A DNA stretch of 64,000 bases from Acinetobacter variabilis (GTDB lineage Bacteria > Pseudomonadota > Gammaproteobacteria > Pseudomonadales > Moraxellaceae). This document shows, one piece after another, positions 46,168-56,206 of the stretch. Below the pieces are notes generated by a model. The model worked only from the letters and a program-made list of their open reading frames with translations. It was not told the origin of the DNA and made no database searches. The translations under genes and the position numbers were made by a program. The DNA is taken from NCBI RefSeq assembly GCF_000369625.1, contig NZ_KB850117.1, positions 62,001 to 126,000 of the forward strand. The letters run 5' to 3'. Each line of letters starts with the position of its first letter. Within the stretch, counting starts at the first letter, position 1.

Positions 46168-47187
46168 CTAAGCCTCCAACGTCTTGCGTACAGCCTGTTC
46201 GATGCGTTCTACACTTGGTAGCCATTCTTTTTCTAATACTGGTGAAAATGGTACGGGTGAGTGTGGTGGAGTGACTAACTCGATTGGTGCTTTAAGATAA
46301 TGAAAGCCCTTCTGTGCAATGAGGGCAGCCACATCATGTCCGAAACCACAACGCGCTGCTGATTCATCCACAATAACTACGCGACCTGTTGAAGCCACTG
46401 ACTCTAAAATGCCATCTTCGTCTAATGGAGAAATGGTTCGAGGGTCAACCACTTCAACCGAAATGCCTTCTTTTGCGAGCTTGTCAGCAACTTCATTGGC
46501 ACGATGCACCATCAGGCTTAAGGCAATAATGGTGATATCAGTACCTTCACGTGTGTAATTTGCGACACCAAAAGGAATAGTGTAGGCCTCATCTGGTACT
46601 TCGCCCTTAATGTCGTACAATAACTTGTGTTCACAAAAGACTACTGGGTCATCATCTCGAATGGCTTGAATCAATAACCCTTTCACATCATAGGCGCTCG
46701 AAGGCACCACCACTTTTAAGCCAGGTACTGAGGCAAACACGTTATATGGCGACTGAGAATGCTGTGCTGCGGCAGAAAAACCTGCACCGATCATGCCTCG
46801 TACAACGAGTGGCGCTTTGGCTTTGCCACCAAACATGTAGCGAAATTTAGCTGCTTGGTTATACAGCATGTCATAACACACGCCGTAAAAATCCATAAAC
46901 ATTAAATCTGCCACAGGTCTTAAACCCGTTGCAGCAGCACCTGCCGCCATACCAATAATCGCTGATTCTGTAATTGGAGTATCAATGACTCGTTCAGAAC
47001 CAAATTCAGTCCATAAGCCTTTGGTTACACCAAGTACACCGCCAAAACCTTCCAGTTTATTGTCATCGGTATTTTTGCCACCATGCCCACCACGAACATC
47101 TTCACCGACCACAATGACACTTGGGTCTCGGCGCATTTCTAATTCAATTGCTTCTTTAATCGCGTTTCGATAACTTTTATTTGGCAT
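46168..47187 (-). CDS. acoB: Acetoin dehydrogenase E1 beta subunit
   Basis: The 339-residue transketolase-like beta subunit has GEDVRGGHGGKNTDD near residues 27-41, the Glu-containing TPITESAIIGMAAGAA, and DPRTISPLDEDGI towards the C-terminus. With AcoA it forms the thiamin-diphosphate enzyme that cleaves acetoin to acetaldehyde and an acetyl unit. It ends one base before the acoC start region, and it follows acoA by 15 bases. Confidence 0.94.
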   Translation of the reverse strand: MPNKSYRNAIKEAIELEMRRDPSVIVVGEDVRGGHGGKNTDDNKLEGFGGVLGVTKGLWTEFGSERVIDTPITESAIIGMAAGAAATGLRPVADLMFMDFYGVCYDMLYNQAAKFRYMFGGKAKAPLVVRGMIGAGFSAAAQHSQSPYNVFASVPGLKVVVPSSAYDVKGLLIQAIRDDDPVVFCEHKLLYDIKGEVPDEAYTIPFGVANYTREGTDITIIALSLMVHRANEVADKLAKEGISVEVVDPRTISPLDEDGILESVASTGRVVIVDESAARCGFGHDVAALIAQKGFHYLKAPIELVTPPHSPVPFSPVLEKEWLPSVERIEQAVRKTLEA

Positions 47188-47202
47188 TTTTCTACTATTC
47201 CT

Positions 47203-48165
47203 TTAGTAAGAGACATAAACATCAGTAAGTAACTGAGAGACTTCTGGGTACTTAGCTGCGCGTGCTTTTGCAACGGCATCGTCTACATTGGCTTTAGACT
47301 GGGCGTCAATCGCATCGAGTTTGGCTTCCTCAATTTTGCCTTTAACTTTTTCACGGAATATTTTCAATGGATCCTTATGTTCTTTGACATAATCCAGTTC
47401 TTCTTTGGAACGAATAAGTCCCGGATCACCTTCAAAATGTCCATAAAAACGGTTGGTTACCGTTTCAATCACACTCGGACCTTCACCACGGCGGGCACGT
47501 TCAATGGCTTTTTGTGCAACTTCATACACAGCAAAAAAGTCTGTTCCATCTACTTTTTCAGCGGGTAAGCCAAAACCTGCTGCTCGGCCTGCAATATCTT
47601 TACTGCCTACGGCATAATCATGTGCAGTACCTTCACCAAAACCGTTATTTTCAAAAACAAAAATGACAGGAAGCTTTAACACAACAGCCATATTAATGGC
47701 TTCAAAAGTTAAGCCCTGATTTGAACCACCATCACCGGTAAAAGATAGACCAATCCCACCATTTTTGAGTGTTTTAGCACTTAAAGCTGCCCCAATAGCC
47801 AAAGGTGGACCACCACCCACAATACCGTTTGCACCGAGCATGCCTTTATCTAAGTCCGCAATGTGCATTGAGCCGCCTTTACCACGACACAAACCATCAT
47901 CTTTGCCAAAAATTTCTAGCATCATGGCGTGAATGTCACAGCCCTTTGCAATACAATGTCCGTGACCACGATGTGTTGAGGTAATGAAGTCCTTATCTGT
48001 TAAATTTTCACAGATCCCTACGGCAACAGCTTCCTCACCGCTATAAAGATGGATGAAACCTGGGATATCACCTGTATTGTTTTCATCGTGAAGTCGATCC
48101 TCAAATTCACGAATGTCGCGCATTCTTTTGTATGCTGCTAGCAATTGCTCTTCCGTTAATTGCAT
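47203..48165 (-). CDS. acoA: Acetoin dehydrogenase E1 alpha subunit
   Basis: The 320-residue thiamin-diphosphate subunit has the TPP motif in GDGGSNQGLTFEAINMAVVLKLP..N form (GDG near 147, Asn-Asn after VFENN). The CRGKGGSMHIADLDKGM segment is typical of AcoA and pyruvate E1 alpha. First gene of the minus-strand aco operon. Its promoter lies in the gap shared with divergent lipA; no sigma-54 -24/-12 element was seen there. Confidence 0.94.
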   Translation of the reverse strand: MQLTEEQLLAAYKRMRDIREFEDRLHDENNTGDIPGFIHLYSGEEAVAVGICENLTDKDFITSTHRGHGHCIAKGCDIHAMMLEIFGKDDGLCRGKGGSMHIADLDKGMLGANGIVGGGPPLAIGAALSAKTLKNGGIGLSFTGDGGSNQGLTFEAINMAVVLKLPVIFVFENNGFGEGTAHDYAVGSKDIAGRAAGFGLPAEKVDGTDFFAVYEVAQKAIERARRGEGPSVIETVTNRFYGHFEGDPGLIRSKEELDYVKEHKDPLKIFREKVKGKIEEAKLDAIDAQSKANVDDAVAKARAAKYPEVSQLLTDVYVSY

Positions 48166-48507
48166 ATATTTATTCCTTATTAACTACGCTTAAAAGAAAA
48201 TCCCAAATTGAATAACTGGATTTTTAAATCGTATATTTATATAAGAATATTTTTATTTAATTTCATATTAGACTAAAAAAATATAATGCATAAAAACATA
48301 AGATAAACATTAAAAACAGTGGTTTATAATATTAAAAAATTTGTAAATTTTTTAATATTATTCAGCTATATACAAAAACAAACCTTTAACCAACCTTTGT
48401 TTTATATGATAAGTTTTTTGCCCTGTTTTAATATTATTAATGCATTTAAAGCAGCTTATTTAATATCAGGCTCAATATTAATTATTTTAAACGACGGAGT
48501 GTTTGAA
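48166..48507. promoter_or_regulatory. Divergent promoter region acoA / lipA
   Basis: The stretch is very AT-rich, about 340 bases between two divergent starts. An open frame extends lipA upstream through it but has low-complexity composition and is not counted as coding. No TGGCAC-N5-TTGC element for sigma-54 was recognised. Confidence 0.5.
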
Positions 48508-49482
48508 ATGGATTTAAATAACCCAGTATTAACTGGAAAGAAGCTACGTGGCGCTAAAAAAATGGCGCGTATTCCAATTAAAGTTGTTCCAACGGAAACG
48601 ATACCGAAAAAGCCAGAATGGATCCGGACTAAAATTAGTCAACCTGAGGAAGTCCAAATCATTAAGGATTTATTAAGACAACAAAAACTACATACCGTTT
48701 GCGAAGAAGCGGCTTGTCCTAACTTGCCGCAATGTTTCGGTAGTGGAACAGCAACATTCATGATTATGGGTGATATCTGTACTCGACGCTGTCCATTCTG
48801 TGATGTCTCGCATGGCCGTCCTAATGCCTTAGATATTAACGAGCCACTGCATTTGGCTGAAACAGTGAAGAATCTAAACTTAAAGTATGTTGTGATTACT
48901 TCCGTTGACCGAGATGATTTAAAAGATGGCGGTGCACAGCATTTTGCAGATTGCATTCGAGAAATTCGTCAAACTAGTCCAGGCACTTTGATTGAAGTTT
49001 TGGTTCCTGATTTTCGTGGTCGCGCAGATATTGCACTTAAAATTTTGAGCAAAAATCCACCTGATGTCTTTAATCACAATATTGAAACCGTGCCACGCCT
49101 GTATAAAGCCATGCGACCAGGCGCTGACTATCAGCATTCATTGAATTTACTTAAGAAATTTAAACACTACTGCCCTGATATCCCAACGAAATGTGGTTTG
49201 ATGGTGGGTTTAGGAGAGATTGAAGCTGAGGTTATTGCGTTATTAAATGATTTGAAAGATTATCAAATTGATTATGTCACAATCGGCCAATACCTACAGC
49301 CATCCAAATCACATGCGCCAATTCATCGTTTTGTTACATTGCAAGAGTTTAAACATTATCAAACTCATGGAGAGCACTTAGAGTTTAAGAATATTTGGAG
49401 TGCACCATTAGTGCGATCGAGTTATTTTGCTGACCGCCAGTATTATGGTGAGGCTGTACCTGTGCCCTACGTGCGTGAATGA
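48508..49482 (+). CDS. lipA: Lipoyl synthase linked to the acetoin cluster
   Basis: A radical SAM enzyme of about 324 residues that inserts sulfur into octanoyl groups to form lipoyl cofactor. Both cluster motifs are present: [13 protein letters not shown] for the auxiliary cluster and [10 protein letters not shown] for the SAM cluster; the C-terminal RSSY is also kept. I use ATG 48508, with GGAG about eight bases upstream. Its place beside acoABC suggests it serves E2 lipoylation when acetoin is used. Confidence 0.92.
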   Translation: MDLNNPVLTGKKLRGAKKMARIPIKVVPTETIPKKPEWIRTKISQPEEVQIIKDLLRQQKLHTVCEEAACPNLPQCFGSGTATFMIMGDICTRRCPFCDVSHGRPNALDINEPLHLAETVKNLNLKYVVITSVDRDDLKDGGAQHFADCIREIRQTSPGTLIEVLVPDFRGRADIALKILSKNPPDVFNHNIETVPRLYKAMRPGADYQHSLNLLKKFKHYCPDIPTKCGLMVGLGEIEAEVIALLNDLKDYQIDYVTIGQYLQPSKSHAPIHRFVTLQEFKHYQTHGEHLEFKNIWSAPLVRSSYFADRQYYGEAVPVPYVRE

Positions 49483-49737
49483 CATTTTCATCATTTAAAG
49501 GATCCTATTTATCAACATAATGGTTACTTTTATTAACACTTCAGATAAAAATAGTCATTTCCAGTCCATAACAACACTTTTAAAGTAGTTAAAAGGCTGG
49601 TAAAACCCAAAAAAGGTTATTTAACGAATCCAAGAAAAATGATTTGGTACACGTAAGAAAAGATTGAATGAGTATAGATCTGGAAATTGATTTCTGAAGT
49701 TTAAAGATATTACAGTCTAATCATAAAGGAATATGAT

Positions 49738-50829
49738 ATGAACCTGTTCAATACAGCACTAGCAAAAAAGCTGCAAACAACACATTTAATTAATCAGCAT
49801 ATTGTTCAGGCTGCACCCGTTTTGGCTTTGCCTCAAGAAGATCAGACTTCCCTATTCCGCCGCTCTATTCAGCATAATTATGCCGATTTATTAAGAATTG
49901 CTAATGATTCCGATATGGCAATTGGTCTTACAGATCACCATGGTACTCTGTTATGGACCTGGAGTAGTTCCGCGATGCTTTCTTCTGCTGAACAGGTACA
50001 TTTTATTGAAGGTGGCCATTGGTCAACGCAGGCGGTTGGGACCAATGCGATTGGTATGACATTAAATAGTCAAACATCAAGTTGTGTATATTCTCATGAA
50101 AACCAAATGGACAGCGTTCGTGATTGGGTCTGTTATGCAGCACCTATCTGGGATCCGACTTCAGGTCAATTTCATGGCATTATCAATCTTTCCACAAAAT
50201 ATAAAAAACATACCCCTCTAGGCATTCTTGCTGTGGAACGCTGTGCAGACTTAATACAGCGAGCAATAAAATTTGAACAGAAAAATTTTTTATACATTAA
50301 AGCGCTAGGTTCGCCCTGGGTTCAATTTAATGGGCATACTTTGAACTTGACTCACCGTCAAATTGAAATACTTTGCATTTTAGCTTTGTATCCGTACGGC
50401 ATTGGTTTAGAAGAGTTACACTATGCCCTTTATGGTGAGCGTAATGTCAGCCTAAAAACCTTAAAGGCTGAGCTTTCACAACTTCGTAGCCTATTACCTC
50501 ATTCAATTGAGGCTCGCATTTATAGGCTTACCTGTGAAGTCCAATGTGATTTTTTACGTGCTGAACAATCATTAAATGCAAATCTTATTTCGAGTACATT
50601 CTCGCTATATAAAGGTAGCTTTTTATCTAAATCAGAAAGCCCTTTACTCAGTACTTGGAGACATTGTTTTGATGCCCGTTTAAGCCAGTTGATTTATCAA
50701 ATAAAGGATACCGATCAATTATTACGGATTATTGGGCAAACACATGATCGTATTGATGCTGTACAGCGTTTATTAGAATTATTACCACAGGACAGCAACT
50801 ACCGTAATTATTTTTCAAATCTGATTTAA
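49738..50829 (+). CDS. AcoR-like GAF regulator with a non-AAA+ output domain
   Basis: Of 363 residues, the N-terminal two thirds look like the AcoR sensor: GLTDHHGTLLWTWSS, then EGGHWSTQAVGTNAIGMTL and the GAF-like VCYAAPIWDPTSGQFHGIIN. No sigma-54 interaction domain (no GAFTGA, no Walker boxes) follows. Instead about residues 195-270 resemble a winged-helix/SARP-like fold (LNLTHRQIEILCILALYP, SLKTLKAELSQLRSLLP). It probably regulates the acetoin genes through sigma-70 promoters. It is monocistronic with AAAGGAA before the ATG. Confidence 0.75.
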   Translation: MNLFNTALAKKLQTTHLINQHIVQAAPVLALPQEDQTSLFRRSIQHNYADLLRIANDSDMAIGLTDHHGTLLWTWSSSAMLSSAEQVHFIEGGHWSTQAVGTNAIGMTLNSQTSSCVYSHENQMDSVRDWVCYAAPIWDPTSGQFHGIINLSTKYKKHTPLGILAVERCADLIQRAIKFEQKNFLYIKALGSPWVQFNGHTLNLTHRQIEILCILALYPYGIGLEELHYALYGERNVSLKTLKAELSQLRSLLPHSIEARIYRLTCEVQCDFLRAEQSLNANLISSTFSLYKGSFLSKSESPLLSTWRHCFDARLSQLIYQIKDTDQLLRIIGQTHDRIDAVQRLLELLPQDSNYRNYFSNLI

Positions 50830-50856
50830 ATTTGATTTGTTACTTCAACTCTAAAG

Positions 50857-51903
50857 GGCTTTGTTGCATAAACCTAGCCTAGAAAGATTATTCAGTCCTA
50901 TAATTTCAATATGAATAAACCTGCTCCTAAAATCTATCGTACAACTAACTGGTCTTCCTACAATCGTGCCCTCATTAACCGAGGTAATATTTCCATTTGG
51001 TTTGATCCAAACACTCAGTGGTATGCACAACCATAAGGCAAGCAAGGTCGAAATCAAACTTACTCTGATACCGCTATTCAATGCTGTTTAATGATCAAAT
51101 CTCTATTCAGACTCTCTTTACGCATGGTCACAGGTTTTGTTCAAAGTTTGATTAAACTGTGTAAATGAGCTGCTCCGAATATCAGCGATATTCGTACAGC
51201 ACGCTTTGTCGAAGACAAAAACATATTGATATTGCGATTAGCTATCAAAAAAGTAGCGATGGGCTACATCTACTCGTAGACTCAACTGGTTTGAAGTTTC
51301 TAGGTGAAGGTGAATGGAAACGTAAGAAACATGGACCTGAATATCGTCGCCAATGGCGTAAGCTTCATATTGGTATTGATGCCGACACCTTGCAAATACG
51401 TGCAGTACAGCTCACTACAAATAATGTGAGCAATTCACAAGTACTCGGTGATTTACTTGATCAAACTCCATAAGATGAACGGATTGACTCTGTCTATACC
51501 GAAGGCTCTTATGACACCAAGTAATGCAGACAAGTCATTTTAGATCGAGATGCACATGCGGTCATTCCACCAAGAAAAAATGCAAAACCATGGGAAGATC
51601 AGAAATTGAGATCTTTAGAGCGAAATGAATTATTAAAAACAGTGAAACGTTTAGGAAGAATGCTTTGGAAAAAATGGTCTGGTTATCATCGTCGAAGTTT
51701 GGTCGAAACCAAGATGCATTGCATCAAATGATTAGGCGATAAATTAACAGCAAGGAGTTTTCCTAGTCAGGTCAATGAGATTCATGCACGCATAGCAGTA
51801 TTAAACAGATTTACAGAATTAGGTCGTCCTCATACCCAAGTTGTCACTTGAGTTCTGTTCAGATAAGCAGGTGCTGTCTTTTAAATCTTTGTGCAACAAA
51901 GCC
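50857..51903 (+). mobile_element. IS5-family element, full length but degenerate (1047 bp)
   Basis: It has terminal repeats GGCTTTGTTGCA and TGCAACAAAGCC. The transposase is recognisable from KIYRTTNWSSYNRALINRGN to the C-terminal WSGYHRRSLVETKMHCIK, but stops occur at about 51034, 51165, 51471 and 51727, leaving only short frames (the longest, 51165-51473, holds VDSTGLKFLGEGEWK). It is the best template for ordering the other IS5 fragments in this window. Confidence 0.88.
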
Positions 51904-52096
51904 CTTTTGCATAGAAAATATTCTGGATAGGTTCTAAGTGATCACCTTTAAATTTATGAAAAGCAATTACACAAAATTATTTACAGGCTCTGCAGTTGCA
52001 TTAGCTTGAAGCCTGTATATATATATTTGGCTACCTTTATCGGGTAAATTCTATACTTGCAATGTCAACAGCCCCAATACAAAATCTGAGAAATAT

Positions 52097-53908
52097 ATGA
52101 GTGCAGAAGCCACATCTATCAGCCTTTTATCCCCTGTCATATTGCTCACGGCTGCAGTGATCGCAGTCCCCTTAATCAAGCGCCTAGGATTAAGCTCGGT
52201 ATTGGGATATTTAATTGCAGGATTAATTATTGGTCCATTTGGACTGGCATTTTTCTACGATTCTGCGTCTATTTTGCATATCGCTGAGCTTGGTATTGTG
52301 ATGTATCTGTTTGTGATTGGACTAGAAATGCGTCCATTGTATTTATGGAATTTAAGAAAAGAAATTTTTGGATTAGGTACATTACAAATTAGTGCCTGTT
52401 CATTAGGGCTAACGGCTGTAGGCTTGGTCTATGGCTATTCTTGGCAAGTGAGTTTTGTGTGTGCTGCAGGCTTTGTACTCACCTCAACTGCAATTGTAAT
52501 GCAACTTTTGGGAGATCGTGGAGACATTGCTCAACCACGAGGACAAAAAATTGTCTCGATTCTGCTGTTTGAAGACTTGTTGATTGTCCCTTTATTGGCA
52601 ATTGTCGCTTTTATCGCACCGAATCATGTTGTTGAAAGTACTTCTACGCGTTTGCAGAGCATCGGAATTGGTTTAATTTCAATTGCAGGTTTAATCGCTG
52701 CAGGCTATTGGTTGCTTAATCCTTTATTTCGCTTATTAGCTGCAGCCAAAGCCCGTGAAGTCATGACTGCAGCAGCACTCTTGGTGGTGCTCGGCGCAGC
52801 ATTACTGATGCAAGTCACTGGCTTATCGATGGCAATGGGGGCATTCCTTGCAGGGGTATTACTCTCCGAATCCACTTTTCGCCATCAGATTGAAGCAGAT
52901 ATTGAACCGTTTCGTGGCATATTGCTCGGATTATTTTTTCTAGGTGTAGGCATGTCACTAGACCTTAACGTCGTAAAAAATAACTGGGTGTTAATCTTAA
53001 GTGCTGTACTTCTGCTGATGTTTGTCAAAGCATCCATGATTTACCTGATTGCACGCATGACCAAAAGTTCACACTCCGAAGCATTCGATCGCGCATTACT
53101 GATGGCTCAAGGGGGTGAGTTTGCTTTTGTACTCTTTACTGCCGCCATGAGTGCTCAAGTCATTAGTGCTGTTGAACGCTCAAACCTGACTGCGATTGTA
53201 GTCTTATCGATGATTTTGACCCCGATTATTGGCTTTTTATTTAAACGTTTTACCCAAACTACAGAACAAACTTCTTTAGAAAATATCCGTATTGCCGAAG
53301 GGCTTTCTGGAAAAGTATTGATGATTGGTTTCGGTCGTTTTGGACAAGTTTCCAGTCAATTACTGCTTGCTCGAGGGATTGATGTGACCATCATTGATAA
53401 TGATATCGACATGATTCAAAACGCTGAAAGATTTGGATTTAAAATTTACTATGGCGATGGTTCTCGTTTAGATATTTTACATGCCTCGGGAGCAGATACG
53501 GCTGAGGCAATTGTTGTTTGCGTAGACCACAAAGAAACGACGAATAAGATTGTAGAGTTGGTGCAACATGAATTTCCTTTAACCAAGTTACTGGTTCGCT
53601 CTTATGACCGTGAGCATGCGCTGCATTTAGCAAAACAAAATGTGGATTACATGATTCGAGAAACCTTCGAGTCGGCAATGCTATTTGGCGGTGCCATTTT
53701 AGAAGAATTGGGTGTTGACCAGAGTAATGTTGAAGAAATTAGCCAAGAAATCCGAGAACGAGATAAGGAACGTTTTGAAACCGAAGTTGCAGCAGATGAT
53801 GTCTATGCGGGTATCGGTTTGCAATACACAGGACCGCGTCCGACTGCACCTTTAATCACACCAAAGCACACAGGGCAAATTCTGAATGAAGATGACACTC
53901 AGCAATAA
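52097..53908 (+). CDS. CPA2-family cation:proton antiporter (KefB/KefC-like)
   Basis: The 603-residue protein has about twelve TM segments (residues 1-385; LSSVLGYLIAGLIIGPFGL is typical of the family) and a C-terminal RCK/TrkA-N domain, GKVLMIGFGRFGQVSSQLLL, with the NAD-binding glycine motif. It exchanges K+ or Na+ for protons and is likely gated by glutathione adducts in Kef relatives, although no KefF/G partner is adjacent. A strong terminator follows. Confidence 0.9.
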   Translation: MSAEATSISLLSPVILLTAAVIAVPLIKRLGLSSVLGYLIAGLIIGPFGLAFFYDSASILHIAELGIVMYLFVIGLEMRPLYLWNLRKEIFGLGTLQISACSLGLTAVGLVYGYSWQVSFVCAAGFVLTSTAIVMQLLGDRGDIAQPRGQKIVSILLFEDLLIVPLLAIVAFIAPNHVVESTSTRLQSIGIGLISIAGLIAAGYWLLNPLFRLLAAAKAREVMTAAALLVVLGAALLMQVTGLSMAMGAFLAGVLLSESTFRHQIEADIEPFRGILLGLFFLGVGMSLDLNVVKNNWVLILSAVLLLMFVKASMIYLIARMTKSSHSEAFDRALLMAQGGEFAFVLFTAAMSAQVISAVERSNLTAIVVLSMILTPIIGFLFKRFTQTTEQTSLENIRIAEGLSGKVLMIGFGRFGQVSSQLLLARGIDVTIIDNDIDMIQNAERFGFKIYYGDGSRLDILHASGADTAEAIVVCVDHKETTNKIVELVQHEFPLTKLLVRSYDREHALHLAKQNVDYMIRETFESAMLFGGAILEELGVDQSNVEEISQEIRERDKERFETEVAADDVYAGIGLQYTGPRPTAPLITPKHTGQILNEDDTQQ

Positions 53909-53929
53909 TTTCACGTATTAAGCCCAAAT

Positions 53930-53959
53930 AAAAAAGAGGTCTGTGTAGACATCTTTTTT
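53930..53959 (+). terminator. Terminator after the antiporter gene
   Basis: A 13-bp stem with one mismatch (AAAAAAGAGGTCT with AGACATCTTTTTT) has a 4-base loop GTGT. It begins about 20 bases past the stop codon. Confidence 0.85.
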
Positions 53960-54029
53960 GTAAGCATCCGCTGAACCCCATACCTATTTTTTAATTCCGT
54001 TCAAGTTTCCAGCGGTGTGGCAGTAATTC

Positions 54030-54440
54030 TTCTATTTGGGGCACTTTTTGTGTCGGCTATTGAATATAATTGATGATTCTCGTCGAGAAGGTTTAGCGAT
54101 TGAAGCAGAATTCTCATTACCAACAATTCGGGTTATTCGTACGTTGAATCAGTTGCTAGAGTGGCGAGAAAATCCGTTAGTTATTCGGTTTGAGAATAGT
54201 CCGGAGTTTATCAATCATGAATGTGGGCGCTGGGGAACTGAATAAGGTATTCGTATTGAATATATTCAACCAGGTAAGCTACAGCAGAATGCGTATATTG
54301 AACATTATAATCCAACTATACGCTATAGCTGTCTAAGTACGCATTTATTTGAAACACTGGAAGAAGTGCAAGATTATGCAACGAGTTGGCTGTGGCATTA
54401 CAACCATGAAAGACCACACCAAGCAAACAGACGAAGGCTA
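54030..54440 (+). mobile_element. IS3-type OrfB C-terminal remnant
   Basis: The frames read NIIDDSRREGLAIEAEFSLP, then IRIEYIQPGKLQQNAYIEH, then WLWHYNHERPHQANR, the integrase-core end of an IS3-family OrfB. A stop at 54243 and shifts interrupt it. No ends are seen, so it is a fossil. Confidence 0.7.
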
Positions 54441-54596
54441 CCTCTAATTAATGGCTGCTTGACCTCTATTTTTAACTTCGGTTATTTATGGGCGGATTAC
54501 CCTTGTCATTATATTGACATCAAATCTTCATAGCTCTGTCATTTGTTAGTGTTGATATAAGCCAATAAATTTAAAAAGATTAAATGAGGATAAAAT

Positions 54597-54815
54597 ATGG
54601 CAGGGTTATCCATCTGGCATGTACTAATTTTTGCAATTGTAGTGATCTTACTGTTTGGTACTTCTAAACTAAAAAATCTAGGAAAAGATGTAGGGGGTGC
54701 AATCAAGGACTTTAAGAAATCTGTCCGTGAAGAAGAAGCTGAGGCAGCTCAACTTCAGTACCCTCGAACGATTGATGCGAAAGTTAAAGCCAGTGAGAGT
54801 TCAATCAAGAATTGA
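54597..54815 (+). CDS. tatA: Twin-arginine translocase subunit TatA
   Basis: The 72-residue protein has one TM helix at about 5-20 ([17 protein letters not shown]), the FG hinge, and the amphipathic helix [18 protein letters not shown]. It forms the pore-like oligomer that lets folded proteins cross the inner membrane. First gene of tatABC; TatB starts 9 bases after its stop. Confidence 0.93.
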   Translation: MAGLSIWHVLIFAIVVILLFGTSKLKNLGKDVGGAIKDFKKSVREEEAEAAQLQYPRTIDAKVKASESSIKN

Positions 54816-54824
54816 GGTATTGCT

Positions 54825-55247
54825 ATGCTCAATATTGGAATGACTGAGCTGTTGGTCTTTGGGGCAATTGCCTTGCTCATTCTTGGACCAGATAAACTCC
54901 CTGAAGCGATACGTTTTATAGGTAAATGGTCAGCCAAAATCAAAAGGATCGCCGGCAATATACAAAATGATCTTGACCGTGAATTGCGACTATCGGAACT
55001 ACGGGAACAAATGCAAAGCGAGCTGAAACGTATTCAGGAATTAGAAATTAAAATGCAGGCACAAATGGATAATATAAATGTAATCCATCAGCCCATCATT
55101 AGAAATCCGGAACAACATCTTTTGAACTATGAGCTGACTTACCAATTAATTAATGAATCAGTTTCACCTGTTCATTTACCGCCAATCCAGCTGAATAAAG
55201 TGACAAAACAAGAAAAAATTTATGCTGATATAAAGGTGGCCGTATGA
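54825..55247 (+). CDS. tatB: Twin-arginine translocase subunit TatB
   Basis: The 140-residue protein starts with MLNIGMTELLVFGAIALLIL and continues GPDKLPEAIRFIGKW, the TatB form with Glu in the TM helix and Pro in the hinge. A long helical tail (60-100) is rich in Glu, Gln and Arg. It binds Tat signal peptides with TatC. Its stop overlaps the tatC start as ATGA. Confidence 0.92.
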   Translation: MLNIGMTELLVFGAIALLILGPDKLPEAIRFIGKWSAKIKRIAGNIQNDLDRELRLSELREQMQSELKRIQELEIKMQAQMDNINVIHQPIIRNPEQHLLNYELTYQLINESVSPVHLPPIQLNKVTKQEKIYADIKVAV

Positions 55248-56002
55248 GTATTTTGCCTTCGACTCAAACCAACAACGATACCCGGCAAATCCCGTTAGAA
55301 GAAATGCCAATTACCAGGCATCTAGTGATTCTGCGAAAGCACCTTTTCAAAATTGTGGGCGTATTATTAGGACTATTCTTATGTTTACTGCCTTTTGCAA
55401 GCCAAACTTATCAGCTTTTATCAAAGCCTTTACGCGCTCAGTTACCTGAAAGCTCTAGCATGATTGCAACAGATGTGACTGCGACTTTCATGGCTCCATT
55501 TAAGTTGAACTTCTTTATTGCTTTACTTATCGCCATGCCTTTTATTTTGTATCAACTTTGGGCCTTCATTAGACCAGCATTGTACCTAAAAGAAAAAAAG
55601 TTAGCTTTACCACTATTAATCAGCAGTATTGTACTGTTTTATGCAGGTATTGCTTTTGCCTATTTAATCGCTTTACCTTCTATCCTTCATTTTTTTATCA
55701 GCGTATCACCTGACACTGTTGCACCGATGACCGATATCAATAGTTATCTGGCTTTTTGTTTAAAACTATTTTTAGTTTTCGGATTTACTTTTGAAATCCC
55801 TATTATCACGCTCCTGCTTATTATAATTGGTGTTGTCAGCACACAGACCTTGGTGGAAAAAAGACGATTTATTGTGGTGGGATGTTTTTTTATTGCCATG
55901 TTTGTGACACCACCCGATGCCCTATCAATGATTATGTTAGCTGTTCCAATGTGGCTGTTATTTGAATTAGGCTTAGCGGCAGGAAAATGGATAGAAAAAT
56001 GA
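55244..56002 (+). CDS. tatC: Twin-arginine translocase subunit TatC
   Basis: The 252-residue protein has six TM segments. EEMPITRHLVILRKHLFKIV near the N-terminus is the TatC signal-recognition region (ITRHLxxLRxRL form with Glu), followed by PFILYQLWAFIRPALYLKEKK. It recognises the twin-arginine motif of substrates. A terminator hairpin follows at 56060, and the PhoX gene begins 204 bases further on. Confidence 0.94.
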   Translation: MSILPSTQTNNDTRQIPLEEMPITRHLVILRKHLFKIVGVLLGLFLCLLPFASQTYQLLSKPLRAQLPESSSMIATDVTATFMAPFKLNFFIALLIAMPFILYQLWAFIRPALYLKEKKLALPLLISSIVLFYAGIAFAYLIALPSILHFFISVSPDTVAPMTDINSYLAFCLKLFLVFGFTFEIPIITLLLIIIGVVSTQTLVEKRRFIVVGCFFIAMFVTPPDALSMIMLAVPMWLLFELGLAAGKWIEK

Positions 56003-56059
56003 TGACCGGACATAACTGAATAATAATAAAAAGAACATAAAAGAAGAAAATACTCTATG

Positions 56060-56085
56060 AGCAGCTTAAGCTGCTTTTATTTTTA
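56060..56085 (+). terminator. Terminator after tatC
   Basis: A perfect palindrome AGCAGCTTAAGCTGCT (56060-56075) is followed by TTTATTTTT. Confidence 0.75.
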
Positions 56086-56206
56086 ATATATAAATCAATA
56101 TTATATTTAATAAATCCGCAATATTAGCTTCACCTGACTGTCATATTCAACCGCTAATTTATTCCTGACTTTAAAACAACCAGACCTTAGTTATGGGAAT
56201 AAAATA

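Noticed and set aside
48319..48507. 63-codon N-terminal extension of lipA
   Set aside because: Its composition is low-complexity AT-rich, and a good GGAG site precedes the ATG at 48508.
48166..48507. Sigma-54 promoter for the aco operon
   Set aside because: No TGGCAC-N5-TTGCA-like element was found in either orientation, consistent with the regulator lacking an AAA+ domain.
56131..56155. Pho box before phoX
   Set aside because: CTGTCAT matches one half site, but no second half stands at the required 11-base spacing.
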